Shown: positions 1 through 5,477 of the stretch, in pieces
Layout: every line of letters begins with the position of its first letter
How positions within the stretch are numbered: position 1 is the first letter of the stretch
NCBI GenBank assembly: GCA_964360145.1
Contig: CAYHWW010000032.1
Location: 1 to 25,304, forward strand
Reading direction: 5' to 3'
Source: CAYHWW01 sp964360145
Lineage (GTDB): Bacteria; Bdellovibrionota; UBA1018; CAYHWW01
Length of the DNA stretch: 25,304 nt
Made by a program: the position numbers and the translations under genes
The notes under the pieces: model-generated
Told to the model about the DNA's origin: nothing
Database searches by the model: none
Seen by the model: only the letters and a program-made list of their open reading frames with translations

Positions 1-1
1 C

Positions 2-1603
2 AAGTTTCTGCCTGAGCTAAAGGCTCTTTTGAATCGATTCGCTGAGTCGGGGCCTAATGCGGAGGAGCTGGAGCGCGCCAAGGCTGGCATTGAGAGCGAG
101 CGCATCTATGGCGCGCAAAGCATGGATAGCCTCGCTCACCGTCTTGGTTATTTGAAGCTTTGCACAGGCAACGCTCAATTCGATCTTTTGTACCAGGCAT
201 TGGTTCGCGATACTTCCGCGGAAGACGTGCGCCGGTCCTTTGCCTCTTGCTGGAATGAGAGTGCGCTCATGCAGCACGCTCTTTTCCCAAAAGGCTATGA
301 GGCATCCCGCTTCTGGGGTGCGGCGGCAGTTCCCAGGGCCACGGCGCCCGCCCGCAATACGACGAAAGTGGCACGGAAGCCCGCCAAGCCCGTGCCCATG
401 CTGCATCGCCTGCCTAATGGCATTGATCTCATCCTCACCCGTCGTGACGACATCCCCGTGGTGAATACCTATGCGGCCGTGCTCGGTGGAATCCGCATGG
501 AGACTGAGACCAATGGGGGCATAGGTTCCTTGCTTTCCCAGGTTTGGGAAAAGGCACCTCAAGGATGGACTTCCGAGCGTACCGCCCGCTTCCTGGAGTC
601 CCGCGCCTCCCGCATCGGAACGTTTTCGGGGCGAAACAGCGCGGGAATCTCATCTCTGACTTTAAGCCGTCATCTGGGCGATATTTTGCCGCTTTTCCGA
701 GACCTCCTTTTCTCTCCTGCGTTGGAGGAGAGTGAGTTCAACCGGGAGAAGGCATCCCGCTTGGAAGACATCAAAACCTACGACGATAGCCCCGGGCGGC
801 TGGTTGACCGCCTGTTCTGTGAGACCCTGTTCGAAGGCCATCCCTATGCCATGCCCGTGGTGGGGCGTGCGGAAAGTGTGGGCGCCCTGGGCATCAAAGA
901 CCTGAAGGCCCATTACAATGCGCTGCTGTCCGGCCGTCGGATCACCGTGGCCATGGCGGGTAAATTCGACATCGATCAAGCGCTTGCGTTTTTTTCCAGC
1001 ATCGACCGCCCTTTGGATGCGAAAGCTCTTGAGCCAAATCCAGCTCAGCATGGGATGAAAGCCCCACGCATCGTGGAAACTCGCCGCGGTCGGGAGCAGA
1101 GCCACGTTATTCACGGGGTGAGTGGCATCGCCATCCACGATGATGACCGCATGAATATGCGAGTGTTGAGCACCATGTTGGGGGGGCAATCGGGTCGGCT
1201 TTTCCGTGAGCTGCGGGATAAGCAGGGTCTTTGTTATGTCGTTGCCCCCGTGAGCTTCGAGGGTATAGAGCCCGGCTACTTTGGCGTGTACATGGGCTGC
1301 GACCCCGCGAAGCGCGAAACCGCCATTGAAGGCATTCAGAATCAATTGCTGCGCCTCGCGGATAAGGCCCCGACCCCTGCGGAAGTGGATCGGGCCAAGG
1401 TGCTCCTCCTGGGTCGCCACCACATGGATCTCCAGCTCAACTCCAACGTTGCAAGCACCACCGCCATGAATCACCTTTATGGCTTGGGGCATGACGACCA
1501 TCTCAGAGTTGCCGCGGGGTTGAAGACAGTGAATCCCGCGGGGCTGCGCAAGCTCATGCGCCGTCTCCTCGACCGTCCCGCGGTCACCGCCGTGGTGGTA
1601 TAG
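2..1603 (+). CDS. M16 family metallopeptidase, two-domain type, 3' portion (5' truncated by window edge)
   Basis: The reading frame is open to the left edge, so the true start lies outside; the TTG at 29 is only an internal codon. About 533 residues are visible. They begin in the end of one M16 unit and continue into a complete second unit that starts near the LHRLPNG / LILTRRDD strand (nt 400-440). In the second unit the place of the zinc motif HxxEH is occupied by GGIGSLLSQVWEK, with no histidines, so this unit looks non-catalytic. The C-terminal part carries SGRLFRELRDKQGLCY (about nt 1190-1240), which matches the conserved R...Y substrate-binding element of M16 C-domains. In fused M16B proteins (PqqL/YmxG style) the N-terminal half normally holds the active site, here off-window. 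No signal peptide can be judged. Family assignment is firm; substrate is unknown. Confidence 0.85.
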   Translation, partial: KFLPELKALLNRFAESGPNAEELERAKAGIESERIYGAQSMDSLAHRLGYLKLCTGNAQFDLLYQALVRDTSAEDVRRSFASCWNESALMQHALFPKGYEASRFWGAAAVPRATAPARNTTKVARKPAKPVPMLHRLPNGIDLILTRRDDIPVVNTYAAVLGGIRMETETNGGIGSLLSQVWEKAPQGWTSERTARFLESRASRIGTFSGRNSAGISSLTLSRHLGDILPLFRDLLFSPALEESEFNREKASRLEDIKTYDDSPGRLVDRLFCETLFEGHPYAMPVVGRAESVGALGIKDLKAHYNALLSGRRITVAMAGKFDIDQALAFFSSIDRPLDAKALEPNPAQHGMKAPRIVETRRGREQSHVIHGVSGIAIHDDDRMNMRVLSTMLGGQSGRLFRELRDKQGLCYVVAPVSFEGIEPGYFGVYMGCDPAKRETAIEGIQNQLLRLADKAPTPAEVDRAKVLLLGRHHMDLQLNSNVASTTAMNHLYGLGHDDHLRVAAGLKTVNPAGLRKLMRRLLDRPAVTAVVV

Positions 1604-1672
1604 TCTCCCGGTAGTTCCTGCCCAGTAGCGAAGCCCCCGTACCCTGGCACAATAATAGGGTGATGAAGGCCC

Positions 1673-2293
1673 ATGAGTAAAAGCGATGCTAAGCTGACAT
1701 TGGTCAAAGACCCACTTTCCTACTTCAAAGACCTTGTCGATGAAGTGCTGGAGAAGCGTGGCCTGAAAACTGGCATCCACACCGAGCATTACATCGTGAA
1801 TTTGCTTGCGCAGTTCATGCACGCGGAAAACCTCTATGCCGTCGATGAAGAGAGCGGGATCCGCCGCCAGGAGGCCCTCGCCCAGATCATGAAGGGCGCA
1901 GTGGAAGCCGCGGACTTTCTCCATAAGCAGAAGAACCTGAAAAAGCTGGGCGACATCTCGCTCTACACGGCGGGGTTCTTCAGCGAGAGCCTCTCCCGCA
2001 AGAGCGTCGACGTGGATTATTACATCGACATGGGCAAGGCCGCCTATGGCAACCTCTCCCACATCATCCCTGACGAGGACTTCAGTCGCCTTTTTGCCGA
2101 GCTGTCGGAGCGCTTCGACAAGTTCGTCGACGTGCTGGCGGAAATCAGCGAGAAGACCCAGCTCCAGAATTCGCCCACCGACATGCTGCGTCTTTATGAG
2201 CTATGGCTCAAGACCAAGAGCGAGCGGGCGGAGCAAAAGCTCAAGGACGCGGGGATCATACCGGACCCCAGCTTAAAGCGCACCAAGCAGTAG
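1673..2293 (+). CDS. Conserved-looking hypothetical protein, 206 aa, soluble helical
   Basis: I do not recognise this protein. It is a 206-aa, highly charged, mostly alpha-helical sequence with no signal peptide or membrane segment, so probably cytoplasmic. Notable stretches are HTEHYIVNLLAQFMHAENLY (residues about 40-60) and DVDYYIDMGKAAYGNLSHII (about 105-125), aromatic-rich and helix-forming. The C-terminus is lysine-rich. The ATG at 1673 is preceded by GAAGG (1665-1669), a plausible but close ribosome-binding site. It lies 69 nt after the M16 gene on the same strand and could be cotranscribed, and it converges on the cyclophilin gene (26-nt gap). Codon use resembles its neighbours, so it looks like a resident gene. 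Confidence 0.8.
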   Translation: MSKSDAKLTLVKDPLSYFKDLVDEVLEKRGLKTGIHTEHYIVNLLAQFMHAENLYAVDEESGIRRQEALAQIMKGAVEAADFLHKQKNLKKLGDISLYTAGFFSESLSRKSVDVDYYIDMGKAAYGNLSHIIPDEDFSRLFAELSERFDKFVDVLAEISEKTQLQNSPTDMLRLYELWLKTKSERAEQKLKDAGIIPDPSLKRTKQ

Positions 2294-2319
2294 CCTAGGC
2301 TCGGCTCGGTCTTTTGCTG

Positions 2320-2982
2320 CTATTCCAGGTGGACCTCAATGAGGTCGTCGCTCTGGGCGATGCGCTCCAGCACGTCTTTATCGCCGACCTTCTCGCCGAA
2401 ATCCACGACTTGCCCAATCACCGTGAATTTCTCGTCCAGGTGAGGGAATGGGCCCATGGTGATATAGAACTGGCTGTCGGCGCTGTCGATGTCCGCTGCC
2501 CGGGCCATTGCCACGGTACCACGCCCGTGCTTGTGGGAGTTGAACTCAGCCTTCAGGTGTTGGCCGCTGCCCCCCGTGCCGATGCTGGGATCAGACTTGT
2601 TGCGGCTTTTCGGGTCGCCGGTCTGCACCACGAAACCAGGTACAACCCTGTGGAACATGAGGCCGTTGTAGAACTTTTGCTGCACCAGTTCGGCGAAGCG
2701 CTTCACTGTGCTTGGGGCATCTTTGGCGTAAAGCTTGAATTTGATGGTGCCTTTGGAGGTTTTCATCACCACCATGATCTTGGTCAGGCTGGATGAGTCC
2801 ACGGCGAGATCGGGCGCCTGTGTCAAGGTGCCGACAGCGAGGCTGGCGGCCTCCGTGGGGGTGGCGCTTGCAACGCCTTGGGGTTCAGGCAGTGTTTCTG
2901 GCTTTTTATCGCAGCCTGCGCCGGTGAGCGCGAGGGCCGTGAGCAGCAGGATACCGAGATTCTGGATCAGACGTGTGCGCAT
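2320..2982 (-). CDS. Cyclophilin-type peptidyl-prolyl cis-trans isomerase, exported (probable lipoprotein)
   Basis: Catalyses cis-trans isomerisation of X-Pro bonds, here probably in the periplasm or attached to a membrane. The start at 2982 is chosen over 3021 because it follows an AAAAAGG ribosome-binding site about 9 nt upstream and gives a proper export signal: MRTR, a hydrophobic core of residues 6-20, then Cys24 in the context TGAGC. That is a somewhat non-canonical lipobox (Gly, not Leu, at -3), so lipoprotein status is likely but not certain. The cyclophilin fold is clear: SKGTIKFKLYAKDAPSTVKR, then FHRVVPGFVVQTGDP with the catalytic Arg, then GTVAMARA, DSQFYI and LDEKFTVIGQV. The tryptophan of human-type cyclophilins is absent, as in many bacterial forms. 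It is divergent from tatC with 29 nt between starts. Confidence 0.9.
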   Translation of the reverse strand: MRTRLIQNLGILLLTALALTGAGCDKKPETLPEPQGVASATPTEAASLAVGTLTQAPDLAVDSSSLTKIMVVMKTSKGTIKFKLYAKDAPSTVKRFAELVQQKFYNGLMFHRVVPGFVVQTGDPKSRNKSDPSIGTGGSGQHLKAEFNSHKHGRGTVAMARAADIDSADSQFYITMGPFPHLDEKFTVIGQVVDFGEKVGDKDVLERIAQSDDLIEVHLE

Positions 2983-3011
2983 CAGTTTAAGCCTTTTTGT
3001 TGACAGGGAAG

Positions 3012-3773
3012 ATGTCCGCAAACTATTCCAACTATGTGGATAAAGGTCAAATAGGTTTTTGGGATCACCTTGATGAGCTGCGCTCCCGGGTGGTGCTCTG
3101 TTTGTGGATCTTCTTCGGTGGATTCATCGCATTTTATTTCCTGAGCGACCATATTCTCGACTTCTTGAGAAAACCGCTGTTCGATGCGTTGCCCGAAGGC
3201 CAACGTAGGCTCTACTATACGAGCCTTTTCGAGAACTTCCATGTTCACTTGAAGGTCTCCGCCTACGCGTCGCTGGCGTTGCTTTCACCTGTTTACTTCA
3301 AAGTCATGTGGAGCTTCGTAGGCCCTGGCTTGAAGCCCCACGAGAAGCGAGGTGTGCAGCCTTTTTTATGGGCAGGTGCCACGTTCTTCATTCTTGGCTC
3401 CACCTTCGCCTACTTTGTGTTGCTGCCCGTGGGGGTACGCTACTTTTTATCCTATGGCACCAGTGCGGAGGCGCCCATGCTGACACTTGAGGCCTACGTA
3501 GATATGATGGTGAGGCTCCTTGGTGGCTTCGGCATCTGCTTTGAGATCCCCGTAGTGATGATCTTATTGGGGCGCCTAGGTTTTTTGACGGCTGATCAGC
3601 TTAGCGCTCAGCGTAAAACTGCCATCATTAGCATTGCGGTCTTGGCCGCCATTGTGGCCCCTCCAGATGCTCTTTCCATGATCATTTTGATGGTGCCGCT
3701 CTATCTTTTCTTCGAGAGTTCCATCTGGTTCGTTCGCCGCATGGAACTACGCCGTGCGGCAATCAAATCCTAA
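3012..3773 (+). CDS. tatC: Sec-independent (twin-arginine) translocase subunit TatC
   Basis: Core inner-membrane receptor of the Tat pathway, which exports folded proteins with RR signal peptides. The protein is 253 aa, close to the usual 240-260. It opens with the family signature FWDHLDELRSRVV (residues about 15-27) ahead of the first membrane segment, and six hydrophobic segments follow. The conserved loop FVGPGLKPHEKR carries Glu111, equivalent in position to the glutamate of E. coli TatC needed for signal-peptide recognition. The C-terminal APPDALSMIILMVPLYLFFE is also typical. The ATG at 3012 is preferred; an upstream in-frame TTG (2997) has no better ribosome-binding site, although AGGGA at 3005-3009 is very close to the ATG. 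tatA/tatB are not in the window. Confidence 0.95.
   Translation: MSANYSNYVDKGQIGFWDHLDELRSRVVLCLWIFFGGFIAFYFLSDHILDFLRKPLFDALPEGQRRLYYTSLFENFHVHLKVSAYASLALLSPVYFKVMWSFVGPGLKPHEKRGVQPFLWAGATFFILGSTFAYFVLLPVGVRYFLSYGTSAEAPMLTLEAYVDMMVRLLGGFGICFEIPVVMILLGRLGFLTADQLSAQRKTAIISIAVLAAIVAPPDALSMIILMVPLYLFFESSIWFVRRMELRRAAIKS
3022..3050 (-). promoter_or_regulatory. Candidate sigma70 promoter for the cyclophilin gene, inside the tatC 5' end
   Basis: On the minus strand TTGACC (3050-3045, 5/6 to TTGACA) is followed after 17 nt by AATAGT (3027-3022, 4/6 to TATAAT). Transcription would begin near 3015, giving a leader of about 33 nt before the cyclophilin start at 2982. The elements lie within the first codons of divergent tatC, as expected when only 29 nt separate the two starts. 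This is consensus matching by eye, not measured. Confidence 0.4.
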
Positions 3774-3847
3774 GTGGTACTGATAGATCATACAAAATCA
3801 TAAGAGATGTCTTGCATGTCGCGGTAAAGCATATTAGGCTTTGACCC

Positions 3848-4318
3848 ATGAACATCCTCATGACTGTTGAAGAGCTCGCCAAGTACCTGAAAATCAAGCC
3901 CGACACGATCTACAAGAAGGTGCGTAAGGGTGAGTTGCCAGCGATCAAGCTCGGCAAACTCCTGCGTTTCCCCAAAGAACTCATAGATCAGTGGATTGTT
4001 GAGCAGGTTCAGAACTTCAATGCCGTCAATAAGACGGCTCGGGCGGCTCAAAAGGTTGTGGCCGCCGACGCCCACGATCTTATCGCGGACATGAAAAAGG
4101 CATCGCTGGCTGAAAAGCCTGAAGTGTTGCGCCGCGGCTTGAAGGGGCTCTGGAATGATTTGAGCAGGGAAGTGCACGCTAAGTCGGCGGCCCGCAAACG
4201 TACCGCCAAGGGCGCCAAGAAAGCGAAAAAACCCTCTTCTTCCAAGAAGGTGGCTGTTTCAAAAAAAAAAACCAGCGTTGAGCCCAAGACGCCTGAAGTG
4301 ATCGACGCAGCGCAATAG
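3848..4318 (+). CDS. Excisionase-type helix-turn-helix protein with lysine-rich histone-H1-like tail
   Basis: The N-terminal ~50 residues match the HTH_17/excisionase (MerR-like winged helix) family: MTVEELAKYLKIKPDTIYKK, then VRKGELPAIKLGKLLRFPKE, then LIDQWI. The middle (about 55-110) is charged and helical. From about residue 113 the chain is a Lys/Ala-rich tail (KSAARKRTAKGAKKAKK, then KKVAVSKKKT) like bacterial H1/AlgP-type DNA-binding tails, ending in a short acidic segment. Expected to bind DNA; whether it is a local regulator or a nucleoid-associated protein is not shown by the sequence. No integrase is nearby, so a role as a phage excisionase is unlikely. Start at 3848 has AGG (3836-3838) upstream; ATG 3860 is an alternative. 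An A11 run at 4261-4271 lies in the tail-coding part. Confidence 0.85.
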   Translation: MNILMTVEELAKYLKIKPDTIYKKVRKGELPAIKLGKLLRFPKELIDQWIVEQVQNFNAVNKTARAAQKVVAADAHDLIADMKKASLAEKPEVLRRGLKGLWNDLSREVHAKSAARKRTAKGAKKAKKPSSSKKVAVSKKKTSVEPKTPEVIDAAQ

Positions 4319-4338
4319 ACAATAATTATCAAGATTTG

Positions 4339-4367
4339 GCCGCACCACCTTCGTTTCTGGTGGCGGC
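4339..4367 (+). other. Bulged hairpin downstream of the HTH gene
   Basis: GCCG (4339-4342) and CCACC (4345-4349) pair with CGGC (4364-4367) and GGTGG (4359-4363), leaving a CA bulge and a 9-nt loop. It starts 21 nt after the HTH stop codon. No T-run follows, so it is not by itself an intrinsic terminator. Function is unknown; it may stabilise the mRNA 3' end or be part of the rpsF leader region. Confidence 0.4.
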
Positions 4368-4374
4368 GCTAAGT

Positions 4375-4451
4375 TGCCAGCTCGCAAGTTTCAAAAGGTA
4401 GACTGTCCCCTCCACTCAAAATCCTTCTTGCGGGCTGGCATATTTCTTTTT
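4375..4451 (+). terminator. Long-stem inverted repeat followed by T-rich tract (terminator or attenuator before rpsF)
   Basis: TGCCAGCTCGCAAG (4375-4388) pairs along its full length with CTTGCGGGCTGGCA (4427-4440): 14 consecutive pairs, one of them a U-G wobble. The loop is 38 nt. The right arm is followed directly by TATTTCTTTTT (4441-4451), 9 T of 11. This fits an intrinsic terminator with an unusually long loop, either ending the HTH transcript or working as an attenuator in the rpsF leader. The right arm and tract also contain a weak promoter-like pair, TTGCGG (4428-4433) and TTAAAT (4450-4455), with a 16-nt spacer. Confidence 0.5.
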
Positions 4452-4457
4452 AAATCC

Positions 4458-4525
4458 CTGGGTTGCTGTGTTATCCAGCCCTGCACCTTGCTCCCCATTT
4501 TGGGGGGCTCCCCGCGATGACGGGG
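4458..4525 (+). promoter_or_regulatory. Three tandem hairpins in the rpsF leader; candidate autoregulatory S6:S18 site
   Basis: Immediately before rpsF there are three consecutive hairpins. CTGGGT (4458-4463) pairs with ATCCAG (4473-4478). GCTCCCC (4490-4496) pairs with GGGGGGC (4502-4508) around an ATTTT loop. CCCCG (4510-4514) pairs with CGGGG (4521-4525) around CGATGA. The last ends 7 nt before the AAGGAG ribosome-binding site (4533-4538). In other bacteria the S6:S18 complex is known to bind a structured element in its own leader; the position and GC-rich hairpins with a CCG fit that idea, but I cannot confirm a match to the published motif. Confidence 0.4.
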
Positions 4526-4544
4526 TATCCACAAGGAGATATGA

Positions 4545-5051
4545 ATGAGTAAAGCCCTCGTTGGCTATGAGACCACATTCATCATGAAGGCTGAAGTGGC
4601 CGATGATGTACAAAAGGAATTCATTGAAAAGCTGAAAGGCATCATTGAGCTCCATGGCGGCGCCGTGCTGGTGACTGAAGACTGGGGACGTCGCAAGTTG
4701 GCGTATCCCATCCAAAAAGAAACCCGCGGCAGCTACACCCACATGGTGTTTGCCGGGGATAACAAGGTCGTGGCGGAGCTCGAGCGCAATATGCGCATCA
4801 ACGAGACCGTCATCCGCTTTCTCTCTGTGAAGCTGGGCCACGACTTCAACTCGGCGGAGTACAAGCATCGTCCGTCTCAACGGCCTCCCGTTGAGCGCCC
4901 GGCTTATGACCGTCCCTATGGCGAGCGCTCTTTTGGCGACCGTGGTGACCGCTCCTTTGGCGATCGTCCTGCCTTCAATCGCGATGAGCGTCCTTCCTTC
5001 AACCGTGATCGCGACGACCGTGGCGATCGCAATCCTTCGGATGCGGGGTAA
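4545..5051 (+). CDS. rpsF: 30S ribosomal protein bS6 with a long Arg/Asp-rich C-terminal extension
   Basis: Primary 16S rRNA-binding protein of the small-subunit platform, partner of bS18. Residues 1-100 are a normal bS6 domain: YETTFIMKAEV, then a helix, DWGRRKLAYPIQKETRGSY, and NMRINETVIRFLSVKL. Typical bS6 is about 95-135 aa; this one has 168. The extra ~65 residues are low-complexity, built from repeated GDR, FGDR and FNRDR-type units (RSFGDRGDRSFGDRP, FNRDERPSFNRDRDD). E. coli bS6 also has a modifiable tail, but a glutamate one. The start at 4545 has an AAGGAG site 6 nt upstream; the ATG at 4541 runs into a stop after two further codons. First gene of rpsF-rpsR-DUF2232-rplI-dnaB. Confidence 0.97.
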   Translation: MSKALVGYETTFIMKAEVADDVQKEFIEKLKGIIELHGGAVLVTEDWGRRKLAYPIQKETRGSYTHMVFAGDNKVVAELERNMRINETVIRFLSVKLGHDFNSAEYKHRPSQRPPVERPAYDRPYGERSFGDRGDRSFGDRPAFNRDERPSFNRDRDDRGDRNPSDAG

Positions 5052-5057
5052 TTGAAC

Positions 5058-5354
5058 ATGATTGGTAAAAACACTGAAACTGAAGGCGCTGAAGGCGGCG
5101 ACCGTGCCATCGACCTGAAGACCCGCCGTTCCTTCCATCGCAAAAAAGTGTGCCGCTTCTGCGCGGACACCGAAAATGTGTTGGATTATAAAGATGCGCG
5201 CCTCATGCAAACGTTCCTCACGGAACGCGGCAAGATGGTGCCCCGTCGCATCTCCGGCAATTGCGCTGGCCATCAACGCAAGCTGACGGTGGCGGTGAAG
5301 CGCTCTCGCCAGTTGGCCATGATTGGCTTCGTCAACCCCGGCCCCTTACTGTAA
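5058..5354 (+). CDS. rpsR: 30S ribosomal protein bS18, cysteine-containing (zinc-type) form
   Basis: Binds 16S rRNA as a heterodimer with bS6. The 98-aa chain has the core sequence VLDYKDARLMQTFLTERGK, then MVPRRISGNCAGHQRKLTVA and VKRSRQLAMIGF. It is the C+ form: Cys32-x-x-Cys35 and Cys69-x-x-His72 could hold zinc, whereas E. coli bS18 lacks this set. The N-terminal ~20 residues are an acidic extension (NTETEGAEGGDRAIDL). The ATG at 5058 is chosen; the TTG at 5052 abuts the rpsF stop and would be a poor start. The GCGGGG at 5043-5048, in the last rpsF codons, may act as the ribosome-binding site. Six nt separate it from rpsF, so the two are surely cotranscribed. Confidence 0.97.
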   Translation: MIGKNTETEGAEGGDRAIDLKTRRSFHRKKVCRFCADTENVLDYKDARLMQTFLTERGKMVPRRISGNCAGHQRKLTVAVKRSRQLAMIGFVNPGPLL

Positions 5355-5469
5355 CTGTCGATAGGGGGGCCAGCTGCGGCGTTGCCAGGTCCTCGCGGTT
5401 CCACGCGACGGGCAGCAGCCCGTCTTGATCGCTCGCCGTGGCTCCACGCATCTGGCCCCTTCTCGACAG
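5355..5469 (+). repeat. 115-nt imperfect palindromic element / structured RNA between rpsR and the DUF2232 gene
   Basis: The element starts at the base after the rpsR stop codon and ends 8 nt before the next ATG. CTGTCGA (5355-5361) pairs perfectly with TCGACAG (5463-5469). After a small internal loop, GGGGCCAG (5366-5373) pairs perfectly with CTGGCCCC (5452-5459). CTGCGGCG (5374-5381) pairs with CGCCGTGG (5434-5441) with two G-U pairs. Inside is GACGGGC-AGCA-GCCCGTC (5407-5424), 7 perfect pairs, competing with TCGCG/CGCGA (5393-5397/5404-5408). No T-run follows, so it is not an intrinsic terminator, and it is not a tRNA. It could be a cis-acting RNA, an RNase III processing site, or a MITE/ERIC-like interspersed repeat. 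Confidence 0.7.
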
Positions 5470-5477
5470 CTTAATCG

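Noticed and set aside
1641..1661. ACCCT/AGGGT inverted repeat with AATAAT in its loop before the 206-aa gene
   Set aside because: Only five pairs, and no matching -35 element; likely chance.
662..2062. 466-aa open frame on the minus strand over the M16 gene
   Set aside because: It lies antisense to the M16 and 206-aa genes in high-GC sequence, has low-complexity His/Gly-rich content, and no family resemblance. The plus-strand frame has clear M16 motifs.
3000..3029. Perfect TTGACA (3000-3005) upstream of tatC
   Set aside because: Any -10 at the right distance (CTATTC or TATTCC) falls inside tatC codons after the ATG and matches poorly, so it would start transcription within the gene.
3812..3842. 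TTGCAT/TATTAG pair and AAAGC/GCTTT hairpin before the HTH gene
   Set aside because: The spacer is 14 nt, too short for sigma70, and the hairpin has five pairs only.
4261..4271. Frameshift in the HTH gene at the A run
   Set aside because: The frame reads through to a normal stop at 4318, so the gene is intact as given; kept only as a slippage finding.
5355..5470. tRNA or tmRNA in the rpsR-DUF2232 gap
   Set aside because: There is strong pairing but no cloverleaf, no proper T-loop GTTCRA context, and no CCA-type acceptor end.
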